Assembly (NCBI RefSeq): GCF_000003815.2
Contig: NC_049979.1
Coordinates: 32,861,490-32,905,677, forward strand
Reading direction: 5' to 3'
DNA: 44,188 nt
Source: Branchiostoma floridae
Lineage: Eukaryota > Chordata > Leptocardii > Amphioxiformes > Branchiostomatidae
A program made the translations under genes and the position numbers. Below the pieces are notes generated by a model, which saw nothing but the letters and a program-made list of their open reading frames with translations, was not told the origin of the DNA and searched no databases. This document shows positions 9,735-21,238 of the stretch, in pieces. The number at the start of each line of letters is the position of its first letter. Position 1 is the stretch's first letter.

Positions 9735-10420
9735 GTTCATTACCTCCATGAAAATAGTTTTGAGTGTGTCCGTCTGTGTGTCTGTGTGTGTATCTGACAT
9801 TGTGTGTTTGTGTTTCCGGATATTTGTGGACACCATAACTTGAGAACCTCTTGATGGACTACGATGATATTTGGTATGTAGGTAGGGGCTGGAAAGACGA
9901 AGGTCAAGTTTAATTTTGGGCCCCCTGGTGTGTTAACTTGGTACTGCAGCGCAACTTCTGGTTTTGCTATCTCGGTGTTCTGAACATACTATGGTCAAGA
10001 TTTTTGAGTATTAGATAGCTCTTGTGCTCAGAAAATAATGACATAAGTTTGCCCCCCCCCCTAGCGTCTAGTTTTGGGATAGCAGGGGCATTTTTGTCAA
10101 AAACTTCTGACGAGGATAACTCAAGAAGGGAACAACGGATTTTCATATTTTTGGTATGTCGGTACCATACACAATGTTGTACAAGATAGGATATCATAGC
10201 ATTTTTTTAAATGTATCTCTTGTCCCGGACGTGATATGGTCGTGACATTTGGGTGGTAGATAGATTTTGGCGTCATGACAAAATGGGGCAAGTTTCATTC
10301 CCATAACATTTAATTGTGGAACTGCAGGGGCATTTTTGTCAAGACACTCCAAACAGGATAACTGCAAAAAGGAACTTCGGATTGCCTGCATTTTAGGTAT
10401 GCAGGTAACTTGGGCAAAGT
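9735..10420 (+). repeat. Dispersed repeat with GT-rich head and internal reiterated phrases
   Basis: A GT-rich patch (9760-9815) precedes phrases that recur in diverged form: AACTTGAGAACC / AACTCAAGAAGG / AACTGCAAAAAGG (about 9838, 10110, 10360), each followed within about 30 bases by TTTGGTATGT or TTAGGTATGC. GGGGCATTTTTGTCAA occurs at 10086 and 10327. This is consistent with an old repeat built from 130-250 bp subunits. The family is not identified. Confidence 0.5.
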
Positions 10421-12030
10421 TGTTCATGATGATATGCATTTTATGCAAATAAGGACCTAATTTGCATAATTCTTTAGGAAATTGTATAATTCCATTGTTT
10501 GCAATAACTGGACTTCGATTAATGTTACAATTGTTGATTATGATCGGTGGAACATATGCAGATATCAAATATGCAAATGAGGAGCTTATTTGCATATTTT
10601 TTTGAAAAATATGCAAAACAACTTAATAATTAATGATCTGAATTAGGAATTTTACTTGTGACATGTGTACTGTACGTTATTCAATGATGAATAAGCTAGC
10701 AACACCATGCATAAATCATGTTAATACTAAGTCATTTTGATGAAATAACAAAAGTTCTAGATATTCATGGGGGTATGAGGGTCGCCGAACTCTAATTTGC
10801 TTTTTTTTTAGTTTCATTTGTAATACATTACAACGGTCATTGTCGTATGCGGACAATAGGCACGTATCATTGATGCCCCCTAGCGATTGTTATCGTATTT
10901 GCAGCTATCGGTGATTTTTTCTGCATAATGTCTTGAACTGCCAGGAGGCATTTTTGATCCATAGAGGGAACCCGATGCTCTTAAATAGGGGTGTCGACAT
11001 ATTCATAAGAATTTTACGGAATCAATAAGGGTTTTACGGAATATTTACAATTTTTACTACAATGTATACGGTTACAGGGTATAACCTATAATACTAGATA
11101 GGTGCTAACAACGGTGCAGATTGACTTTTGCACTGAACTAGATTTGTAGAGGAAGTCCACTAAACTGACCAGCGTGTGTATTGTTGATCTGTGCTTCCTT
11201 CCCCTAAACTGGCGGTAAGCGAGTCTTGGCGATATGTCTTGTACTATTCAATTTCTCACGACGCGGTTTAGACAACATTGGAATAAGATAGATGGGTCGA
11301 AGCTTGTCGATGTTTGGAGGACTGGACTTTGGTAGTGAAACCACGTTGGCTTCCTTGCTTCAACTGGGTACGGTACATTTTTAAGTGACGTGTTGAGTAA
11401 GTCACGAAGAGGAGTTCACACGCGAATCCCTTGAGAATGCAGACAGGAACGTATTCAGGTCCGGGACTCTTGTAAGTGTTGGTGACACGTAGGTGTGAGT
11501 GAACATCCCATTCCTGCATAACAGGTTACGGTTGGGCTGGAAGGAATGATTGGAGAGCCAATGCCATGTGTCATTGGTGCCTCCTAGCGATTCATATTGT
11601 TTTTGCAGCAATTGTGTATATTTTTGCAATCATCTTTTGGCCTGCTAGGGGGTAATTTTGATCCATACAACTAACTGCGATGGTCACTTGTAGGGTAACC
11701 TATTATGTAGAATACCTTTATTTATTTCTTTTCTTTCCCTTTCTTACTTTTCATACAACAATCACGCCATCTATTTCTTTTAGTAGTTTTCATCCATATC
11801 TAACAGCTGCTTTATAACTGCAATGTGAAAATATTCCTGGTAGTTACTGACCTCACCCACACACCGCATTTTTGGAGTGCCGTAAATCCATAATCTCCTG
11901 TCATTATTACAGCAGACACATATGACAGAACGTTGTCGAATGGAAATGGGTGTTCCTTTAATTAGATTTTTCTCCACATTTGAAAATTGTACGCATTTTA
12001 TTTATGCATTGTGATGTTTATCTTTTAGTA
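10421..12030. other. Unique DNA with short dispersed motif copies
   Basis: A phrase with CCTAGCGATT, then TTTTGCAGC or TTTGCAGC, then a CTGCCAGG/CTGCTAGG and TTTTTGATCCAT/TTTTGATCCAT ending occurs at about 10876-10965 and 11580-11668. A related inverted or partial form is at 12420-12495. No gene is supported. Confidence 0.35.
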
Positions 12031-13520
12031 ATTTAAAGGTAACCATCGTAGCAATGTACAAACAAAAGCATTTTCTGACATTTAAAAGTACCCTAAAACC
12101 CATCTATTAAACATCCCCAGCGCTCAAGTATAAGAATCATACATTAAGCTACTATTTCATCTTAATTCATATTTTATTATCCTTACCTACTATTTACCGC
12201 TACTACTTAAAGTATACAAAATATATTGCCTTACTTTCATTATTCATCGACTGTTTAAGAATATCTTAATATAGGGGAGAGAGGCTTAGTTTAAGCTACG
12301 TACGCTTTCCCCTACTTCTGCACCTACTTTATTTATATTTTTTTCCTAAAACGTTTAATGTATTTTATTGTGCAACTGAGCAAACAAAGCAAAACATGTG
12401 CAGTTCCGGGTAAAATCGCAGGTGCCCTCTTTGATCCATTAATAAATAGAATATGCAACATGTACAATCGCCGCTAGGAGTCCTCTTTGACACGTGAATG
12501 ACAACAGTTGTGATACATATTGAGTGAAAGAGTAAATGAAAGCAGTTATTAAAATGATTAAAGTAAAGCTGGCAAATAATAACATCATGTTATCTGATAT
12601 TTTATGTATTCTGTTAGTATTATCACTGAATTTGAATTCTTACATGATGTCCATGTATTAATAGAGCCAAATTATTGTTATAGTTCCATGTAGTAAATGT
12701 CTATTTAATCGATACTTGTCTTTTAACCTTTCGAGTCTAAAACAATATTTACTGAAATATTCCGATAAACAAAGGTGACATGTCTGTTTACTGAAAGTCG
12801 ATAAATAGACAAACCCTAGCCATGTACCCTGGCAGTTAACCGCCATATGGGAAATCCGAGCTTGATGTTTCTATTGATATAAGGAAGCAGTCGTAAAAAC
12901 AACATCGTCTTTTCTGACATTTCAAAGTTCTTTAAAACCTAGCTACATTTCAGTACACAGAAATATCTTTTCTTACTTGTATTCTTTATTGATTGTTAGT
13001 TTAGAAAAATAGTTAAGTATAAGGGGTATGGCTTAGTTTAAGGTACGTAAGGTTTTCCCTCCTCCTATACCTTCTTTTTATGTACTGTAACTTATTATGT
13101 TTTACGTGTTTTCTGGGAAAATAAATAAACAAAACAAAATNNNNNNNNNNNNNNNNNNNNNNNNNNNNNNNNNNNNNNNNNNNNNNNNNNNNNNNNNNNN
13201 NNNNNNNNNNNNNNNNNNNNNNNNNNNNNNNNNNNNNNNNNNNNNNNNNNNNNNNNNNNNNNNNNNNNNNNNNNNNNNNNNNNNNNNNNNNNNNNNNNNN
13301 NNNNNNNNNNNNNNNNNNNNNNNNNNNNNNNNNNNNNNNNNNNNNNNNNNNNNNNNNNNNNNNNNNNNNNNNNNNNNNNNNNNNNNNNNNNNNNNNNNNN
13401 NNNNNNNNNNNGAGTCTTGTTATAGTTCCATGTAGTAAATGTTTATTCACTCGATACCGTATTTTTTTTTACATTTCAAGTCTACAAAAAATATCAGGTT
13501 TGAATGTTAAACAGTGTCTA
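12030..13520 (+). repeat. Local tandem duplication, two diverged copies of about 0.8 kb
   Basis: Matching landmarks: TTTTCTGACATTT at 12071 and 12910; GGCTTAGTTTAAG with a nearby TACGTA at about 12287 and 13030; GTTATAGTTCCATGTAGTAA at about 12677 and 13420. The second copy contains the assembly gap at 13141-13411, so its exact length is unknown. Confidence 0.7.
13141..13411. other. Assembly gap (271 N)
   Basis: Run of N inside the second copy of the local duplication. Translated frames across it are not real proteins. Confidence 0.99.
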
Positions 13521-13895
13521 TTAAACAACCACCTAGACCTTTAGAAACTTGTTGCTGTTATAACGTTACCGGTTCAGCACACTCTACATCTCTTCTTGTC
13601 ACTGTGTATCGGGATGGCGCGGGGGCACTGGCGGGTTGGGGCCGTTATTGGGTGGACAGGCAACAGACGTAGAAACTGTGGCTGCAATTTTCAAACCCTG
13701 ACTCGTACCTCAGCCAATACATTACCATAGAATGAGTTTGATTAGATCTACTCTGACAAAAACTAAACACAAATAATGCAAGGCAAGGATGCTGTTGGAT
13801 CGGGTTGGGTTTGTAGACAGAACCGTTCCAGTAAGAAACTAAGTGGTAAATATGAGTTACAGACAATATATGACTTAACAATATATTCTTGTAAC
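13521..13895. other. Unique DNA, small GC-rich patch
   Basis: 13600-13660 is G-rich (GGCGCGGGGGCACTGGCGGG). No gene or repeat recognised. Confidence 0.35.
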
Positions 13896-14660
13896 ATTCA
13901 TACAGGTATATTCTTGTTAACATTCATACAGGACGGGGGCGCTTTTTCGGTGGGGGTGTTTTCAAATCCTGAATTGGGCCCCAATACATTACAGTAACAT
14001 TCATACAGGACGGGGGCCCTTTTTCGGTGGGGTGTTTTCAATTCTAACTTGGGCCCTGATACATTACAGTAACATTCATACAGGACGGGGGCCCTTTTTC
14101 GGTGGGGGTGTTTTCAAATTCTGAATTGGGCCCCAATACATTACAGTAACATTCATACAGGACGGGGGCCCTTTTTCGGTGGGGGTGTTTTCAAATCCTG
14201 ACATGGGCCCCAATACATTACAGTAACATTCATACAGGAAGGGGGCCCTTTTTCGGTGGGGTGTTTTTAATTCTAACTTGGGCCCCGATACATTACAGTA
14301 ACATTCATACAGGACGGGGGCCCTTTTTCGGTGGGGTGTTTTCAAATCCTAACTTTGGCCCCAATACATTACAGTAACATTCATACAGGACAGGGGCCTT
14401 TTTTCGGTGGGGTGTTTTCAAATCCTAACTTGGGCCCCGATACATTACAGTAACATTCATACAGGACGGGGGCCCTTTTTCGGTGGGGGTGTTTTCAAAT
14501 CCTGACATGGGCCCCAATACATTACANNNNNNNNNNNNNNNNNNNNNNNNNNNNNNNNNNNNNNNNNNNNNNNNNNNNNNNNNNNNNNNNNNNNNNNNNN
14601 NNNNNNNNNNNNNNNNNNNNNNNNNNGACTTGGGCCCGATACTTACAGTATAAATAGTTA
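13896..14660 (+). repeat. Minisatellite, unit 75-77 bp, at least 8 copies, interrupted by an assembly gap
   Basis: CATTCATACAGGA starts at 13921, 13998, 14073, 14150, 14227, 14302, 14378 and 14454. Each unit continues with GGGGGCCCTTTTTCGGTGGGG, TTTTCAAATCCTGA and GGGCCCCAATACATTACAG variants. A gap of exactly 100 N (14527-14626) falls in the array, and a partial unit follows it, so the copy number is underestimated. Minus-strand ORFs in it are artefacts. Confidence 0.93.
14527..14626. other. Assembly gap (100 N, probably nominal size)
   Basis: Run of exactly 100 N inside the 76-bp array, consistent with a collapsed repeat. Confidence 0.97.
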
Positions 14661-14730
14661 CATGTGTGAAGTTGTTACTTGGCTCGGGTTGGTTTTGAGA
14701 CACACACACCTTCATACGATGGCTAAAACT

Positions 14731-15242
14731 AGTTTCTGATATTAGTTATTTGTCGTAAATGTTGCCCAGCTACATTTGCACATTTATAGATTTTGGTGTT
14801 TATAATAAAAAAAAGGTAAATCCATTGTGTTTCTCCACACGCGCGCGCGTGCACACACATACTTTCATACGACGGTTATAACTAGTGTCTGATATTAATT
14901 ACAAATGATATACTCTTGGTAACAGTCGTCCAGGATTGGGGCCTTTCTTCGTGGGGGTGCTTTCAAACCCTGACTTGGGCCCCAATGCATTACAGTCGAA
15001 TGACTTTCAATAGAACTGCTCGGACAGAAATTAAGCATAATTTATGCCTGAATGTTGTTACTTGGCTCTGGATGAGTTGCACTACACGAAATGATCTTGA
15101 ATCCTGATGGATGCGTACAGGTATTTCTCCGTTATCTTGTCGATTACAGGCGAATCCGGATTCGTAACAAATCAAAACGTCGTAAATGGTTATTCGGACA
15201 GTAAAAATGACGAATATCTGAAACTACGGATTTGCGACAAAT
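14731..15242 (+). repeat. Left arm of a large inverted repeat (foldback-like element)
   Basis: This arm matches the reverse complement of 17893-18411 over about 0.5 kb. Shared landmarks in order are: TTTATAGAT, an alternating CG/CA tract, ATATTAATTACAAATGATAT, a single 76-bp minisatellite-like unit (14926-15000), the block with AATTAAGCATAATTTATGC, CACTACACGAAATGAT, and GATTTGCGACAAATA. A smaller direct duplication inside the arm (14710-14755 and 14869-14912) blurs its outer edge. Confidence 0.88.
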
Positions 15243-17892
15243 ACGGAACCGTATTTTTCTGTATTTTTGTGAATCCATAACATATCCGAACATCGTTATC
15301 CGTAACAGGTCCGAACATCGGAATCCGACTATATTATAAAACAAGGATTTTAGACATATACCGAGCCATATTTTGTCTGTATTTTTGTATTTGGTCGATC
15401 CGACAGGGAATCCGTGATGAATCCGAACATCGGTAACCGTTTTTCGGAACCTCAAATCCAACAAAATCTGAAAACAAGGATTTTTGACAGATTTTTGAGC
15501 TGTATAACGTTTGTAGCTGCTAGACGTTGTCAGATTCAATATACAAACTTTCGAAATCTATTACATATTCTGACAAAAAATATCCCATTTGCCTCATACA
15601 AGACACAAACTTTGATTCAATGGTCTGTTATTCACACATAATTTTTCACGCAGAATTCACCGATACCCCATGCATAATTGTTCAGTGCTCTGAATTTGTA
15701 AAGTTATTTCAGGAATATCTGTATGCCAAATCTTTTATGATTAAACACTTCCAAGTTCACAACAAATCCAATACAATAATGANNNNNNNNNNNNNNNNNN
15801 NNNNNNNNNNNNNNNNNNNNNNNNNNNNNNNNNNNNNNNNNNNNNNNNNNNNNNNNNNNNNNNNNNNNNNNNNNNNNNNNNNATGCTGGTGAATCAAAGT
15901 TGTGTAGAACAGTGTATTGTTTTTACAGTCTGTATTTCTACTTGTTCAATGCATCACTATTATCACCACCACAAGTAACATCTAATGATTCATAGTGCAA
16001 TTGGGCTAAATACAATTCCTACACATTTTATTAAGGAACTTAAAGTCTTTAACTTTGTAGTCAAATCTTAGTCTAACAGTTAAAATAATATTTTTTACAC
16101 ATTTTTAAACACAGACATTGTTCGGCAAAGTCTGAACATTCATGGCACACATCATTTTAAGCTAATGTAACATTTGCTATGGAACTACATGTGTATAATC
16201 CCCCCGGGCTACAATGTACATCTGAGTTTAAGTTTTTCTGAATCATTGTTTCTAGCAATACCTCGAACTTGTGCTGCATTTTTGAAGGAGACATCTGCTG
16301 TGTTGAATATAAATACAGGAAAACTATGACACAGATTAGAAGACAAAACACAGCACTTGGTTATATTTGTCAAAAACAATATGGGCTTCCATAGATTGAA
16401 TACATATGACTTATATTTCGAACTTGAACATGATATTATTGATCAAACAGATGTGACGTTAACTAAATAAACGCTACTGCTTCTCGCCCACTATATCCAC
16501 AAACTTTAAGACCTATGTGGTATACTGAATAATCTTATCTGCGAAATTTTTCTGGTCCATTCGCATACAAGATCATTAATCATACAACACTCAGCTATTT
16601 TTTCTTTCGTATCTTCAACCCTACATGAATGCCTGTTGAACGTTGACCAGTATGAACAAGTTGCAACTTATAATGTTTATCACAGCGGAGGTGGGAAGGT
16701 GGGTTAGAAGCTTTAAACTAATTTATGTAATGATATGTCAGTAACAAAATACCAACCTAGTGATCTTCGTAGTATAATTTGAACTTACCAAACAACAGTA
16801 CTGCTTGATGTCGAATCTAATTCCCTGCTAGTTGTACTATGAGGGAGGGGGGTGACGAAAATTACATCGGCGAAGAAGCAACGGCTATTGTGCGCGTTCG
16901 AGTTTACACCACATTACCATCGATTCTTAAGCCATTCCAAATCACTATAGTAGTCTCCGGTGATGTCATGTAAAGCACAGAGAGAGTGAGATGAAACGCC
17001 GTTTCCCGAACTAACGATTCCTGCCGCCCACTCAGCACGCTGTGTCTGTTGGGTAATTGAGGAATACAGGTTTCATATTCGCGTGCAGTGCACTGTTGGA
17101 AATTATATTCAATGTGAAACTTCCAATAAAAATCACGGATTTCCCCAGATACGCCGTATCTCTTTGTATTCGAGGAAACTCGTATCCGAGACGTATAACG
17201 CACTGGAATCGGTCGGATTGTCGTATTCTAGTAAGGATAATGGATTTGTCCGGATTCGCTCGGAAACGTTCCGGATTCGCCATGTACCGTTTTTCGATTC
17301 GTCGTATTCATCAGCATTCCAGGTCACTTCGTGTTGGTAGAACCACCGATGCGGTACAAACACTAGAATCATGGCCCGTTTTGCACCCTCATCCCCCCGT
17401 GCCACCAACCCTATACGCTTTCGGGTTTGGTATACATGATTCATGTTCAAAGATGAGTATGCGTTTCTTCACGCTTGAAAGTTAGAATGATTCGTATATG
17501 GAACATGTGGAGGAACAGCGGACAGTCACTATTCTCTTCGACAAGGAAAAATCTTTTAGCTAAGCCAAAGTCAATAATTCTGCCAGGGTAAGTTGGCAAT
17601 ATTTAGCATTGTGTAGTGTTTTCTTTAGAAAGGAATTATTGATAAACGGAGATATAATATATGCATTTACTTCATGGACATAATAAATTATATTTGTAAC
17701 ATATTGCTGATGTAAGCATTTGATGTTGTGTTCATATAACAATTATTTTCAGACCTTTATTTCCCAACCTTTCGGATTTATAGTAAATGATTTATGACAT
17801 ATTCTGTTCCTGCTTTTCTTATCACTCGAAACTGTAGTTGATACGGACGTTACCAATAGTTAGACTTATCAGACTTAGACAGTTTTAGACTT
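15243..17892. other. Interior of the foldback-like structure
   Basis: No transposase-like ORF is seen. 15243-15460 repeats CCGAACATCG (about 15287, 15312, 15421) and AATCCG. 17133-17340 contains CCGGATTCG twice and may be a degenerate third copy of the inner arm sequence in reverse orientation. 15783-15882 is a gap of 100 N. 15883-17100 is unique AT-rich DNA. Confidence 0.5.
15783..15882. other. Assembly gap (100 N)
   Basis: Run of N; the true length is unknown. Confidence 0.97.
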
Positions 17893-18411
17893 ATTTGTCG
17901 CAAATCCTTATTTCGGATATTCGTCATTTTCACTGTCTGAATAAATCTTTCCGATGTTCGGATTTGTCACGAAAACGTTGCCGGATTCGCCTGCATTTGC
18001 CTGTACTCGCGAAGAATACGGAGACATACCTGTACGCATCCGTCAGGATTCTATATCATTTCGTGTAGTGCGTTTCATTCAGAGCCAAGTAACAACATTC
18101 CTGCATAAATTTTGCTTAATTTCTGCCAGAGCAGGTCTATTGAAAATTATTCGACTGTAATGTATTGGGGCCCATGTCAGGGTTTCAAAGCACACCAACG
18201 AAGAAAGGCCCCAATCCTGGACGACTAGTACCAAGAGTATATCATTTGTAATTAATATCAAACACTAGTTTTAGACGTCGTATGAGTGTGTGTGTGTGCG
18301 CGCGCGTGAAGAGAAATGCATGGGAATTAAATTTATTTTTTTATAAACAGCAACATCTATAAATGAGCAAATGTATCTTGGCAACATTTATGACAAATAT
18401 CCGATAGAAAA
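17893..18411 (-). repeat. Right arm of the large inverted repeat
   Basis: Reverse-complement partner of 14731-15242, with the same landmark order. It holds only one copy of the 76-bp-like unit (about 18160-18235). An alternating GT/GC tract lies at 18285-18307. Confidence 0.88.
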
Positions 18412-18709
18412 CATAAGTATTGTGGCACGTGGAGGAGGCATACATCCTTACAAGCAAAAATGCGTTTTTCTGTGTGTATTTAAAAACTAGGGTTTTTAAT
18501 ATAAAGATATTACCTGCTTTTCTAAATTTTTCTGAAAACTTTAACACAACATTGTTTCATTAAGTATAAACCCAGTTCAATTGATTCATATCAGCCCAGT
18601 TTAAAACTTTTATACAATAGCATATGTTTTCTCTAAATATTCTAGGCATTTCTGCAAATGGTAAAAGACTCCTGTCGCCTCAGATGTTGACTTGCTGATT
18701 CCCCGATCA
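18412..18709. other. Unique AT-rich spacer
   Basis: No feature seen between the right arm and the 61-bp array. Confidence 0.4.
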
Positions 18710-19158
18710 GTTTGGGGAACTGTAAATGCGCAGGCTCCCGTCGACTTCTCTCGGCGAACCTGCTCGTGTTCACCGATGACTGTCCTGCCGCAGACTCGCG
18801 TCGCCTTCTCTCGGCGAACCAGCTCGTGTTCACCGATGGCTGGATTTGCCACAGGCTTCCGTCCACTTCTGTCGGCGAACCTGCTCGTGTTCACCGATGA
18901 CTGGTCCTGCCGCAGGCTCGCGTCGCCTTCTCTCGGCGAACCTGCTCGTGTTCACCTATGACTGTCTTGCCGCAGACTCGCGTCGCCTTCTCTCGGCGAA
19001 CCAGCTCGCTTTCACCGATGGCTGGTTTTGCCGCAGGCTCCCGTCCACTTCTCTCGGCGAACCTGCTCGTGTTCACCGATTACTGGTCATGCCGCAGGCT
19101 CGCGTCGCCTTCTCTCGGCGAACCTACTCGTATTCACCGATGACTGTTCCTGCCGGAT
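18710..19158 (+). repeat. CpG-rich minisatellite, 60-61 bp unit, 7 copies in a 3-unit (182 bp) higher-order pattern
   Basis: TCGGCGAACC starts at 18751, 18811, 18872, 18933, 18993, 19054 and 19115. Units 2, 3 and 4 match units 5, 6 and 7 better than they match their neighbours, each at 182 bases. Units 2 and 5 share CCAGCTCG and GATGGCTGG; units 3 and 6 share CGTCCACTTCT; units 4 and 7 share ATGACTGT near the end. The array is open in several frames with many CpG dinucleotides. No protein is claimed. Confidence 0.93.
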
Positions 19159-20929
19159 GGCGAGGTTTGACCCCTTCCTAATGGTTGGTAAAGTGTCTGA
19201 CAAATATCACTCATTATCTGTCAGACTAAACTCTTACAAAAACAAACTTAGTCCAGTGTGCAGTCATTGATCAGGGCGTAGTGAAAATGTTGTCGGTGCT
19301 ACTTTCTAGACGAATTCTCAAAACGTTGCGTCGAAAGGCGAAGTAGTGAAGATAGTGGACGCGAGATTGAGAGGTCGCGGAAGCGGTTCCTAGCTTTCCT
19401 GGCTAAACTTTGACTTTCCTAACAATCCAGGTCGCAGTGTAAGGGAAGGGTGGAGCTGCCGAGGGAAGGGTGGAGCTGCCGATACCGTGCACATGGTCAA
19501 TTATATCAACCAATGAAGTTAAGTATACGGTCTCAAATATAAACTACCTTTGTCTTATACAATTTTTTTCAGAAATTAAATTATAGCATAATAAAGCCAA
19601 GCAAAAAGACTTCTTGACTGTAGCACAACTGTCCCAAAAATTAACGATATTTGTAGAGTCTTTTACCCCATTGAACTGCCGGTATATCATGTCATTCACA
19701 TTACGTGTAAGACAGGGAACGATGTGTTTGTGCAGAATGCAGACGTGACACCATTGTATCCAGTGAAATATGGTCTGAGCCTCGGAGTACTCGAGTACGG
19801 CACGTCTGCGTATTCGTGTGGACAGATTTGCACGTGATATGACGCTTTAATGGGACAAACAATCGTCATAACAACGTTTCATATCATCCTCAATCGTCAT
19901 GTTTACCTTTGACATCTAAAGAAACTGGATATTCGCCTGGATTTGTGTCCATAAGATATTTATCATTTAAACGTTTCGATCCGAGTTTTGTCTAGTCCTT
20001 ATGGCCATGACACATAGTCGTGGCAGCTTTATTCTGGTTAAGTAGTACTGTTGTGATTTTCTTAGTCTCCGTTACTAAATAGTAAAGTCTGGGTAAACTT
20101 AGACCACATGCTTATATATAATTGTTACCGCTTTGCTAATATGACGTTTTTCTTTTCTTTTTGCAATAAAAAAACTACTGCGTCGTCAAAGTATGAACAG
20201 TGCTCCTGTCGGGCGACAGACGTCTCGTCTGTTGCAGTGAACCCAACACTAGCACTGTCCTATTGTGATGCAATATTTCGCTACGCCAGCTTTTAGATAA
20301 GCTTTGTTGTTTTAATCATAAGATCCCATGAGTCTGAAACTATTTGTAAAAAAAAGTTATTGCAATGAGACCACCCCTAGCAATCATTTTCGCAACCTTC
20401 TGTTAGATAAAAATAGAAATATCAATATTAAACAGGTGAAGCACCAAAACTATTCAATTTTTTTTCTAATAATGACGGATTACAAAGCTATGGATCGGCA
20501 ACGTCATGGTTTGTCTCTCATCATATGATCAGTCGTTTTAAAGGTCGGTCTTCTTTTGTTTGTTAAAATTTGGGATGTGTTTTGTATGTGTTTCTAATAA
20601 CCGGTCGTTACATGGAAAAATATGAGAGTGAGTACCGAAAATACCATTTAACATCTTTGTATGACATTTTTCCACTTCTATTTTTATATATAACCAATAC
20701 TCTTGATATTGTGCGTGAGCTTATGTTGAAACCATGCGTGATCTTAGGTTGACTTACTTAAGAGAGAATACGAAGAAAGGTATGGATAGGAATTAAGTAT
20801 AAAGTCTTGCGGCAGACAGATACTACGGATTTGTGTTCGGAGCAAGGTCACATCACATGTATATAGCCACAATGAAGTTATGACTGAAAAAGAATTGGAA
20901 AAGCCTTTGGGAAATCTAAAAAAAAGTGC
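19159..20929. other. Mostly unique DNA with a 20-base tandem duplication and a stray copy of the 104-bp repeat
   Basis: GGGAAGGGTGGAGCTGCCGA is present twice back to back (19443-19462 and 19463-19482). At about 20193-20260 the phrase GAACAGTGCTCCTGTCGGG...CGTCTGTTGCAGTGAAC is a lone diverged copy of the array at 22.3-23.7 kb. No gene is supported. Confidence 0.55.
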
Positions 20930-21238
20930 TGAAGACTTGAGTACTAAGCCTGTAGAGCAATCTTAAGATATACCAAGCAACAGTACTGTCAATACTGTGT
21001 GTTGTATAGGAGCGAAACATGGGAAGTATATGCAGCGCATAAAAAGCCCATGAATGCCTTCCATACAATGTCTGAGAAAAATACGGGGCATCTTATACAG
21101 GGACAGACAAACAAACCAGAGAGGAATGGCAGACATAGTGAGAGGAAGAAAGCTAAGGTGTATAATGCATGTCCCAATAATGGGAAAAAGAGAACAGCGA
21201 AGAAGATAATAGAATGGAGATGTACTTGTGGAGAATAG
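20930..21238 (+). mobile_element. Decayed non-LTR retrotransposon fragment (reverse transcriptase C-terminal region)
   Basis: The plus-strand frame around 20999 reads VLYRSETWEVYAAHKKPMNA followed by FH. This matches the LLYGSETW...H....L.AFH motif after the catalytic domain of LINE endonuclease-reverse transcriptases. The catalytic core is absent, upstream frames are broken by stops, and the sequence after FH no longer follows the family pattern. An old, non-functional remnant. Confidence 0.55.

Noticed and set aside
13013-13450. ORFs spanning the N runs (here, and at 14425-14715, 15527-15892 and 23935-24507)
   Set aside because: Open only because N codons cannot be stops.
14076-14345. Minus-strand ORF with repeated KTPHRKRAP / LYECYCNV segments
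   Set aside because: Translation of the 76-bp minisatellite; the frame depends only on unit length.
18610-19270. Overlapping ORFs with repeated RRLLSANLLVFTD or SVNTSRFAERS
   Set aside because: Translations of the 61-bp array open in several frames of both strands; no evidence of a real repeat protein.
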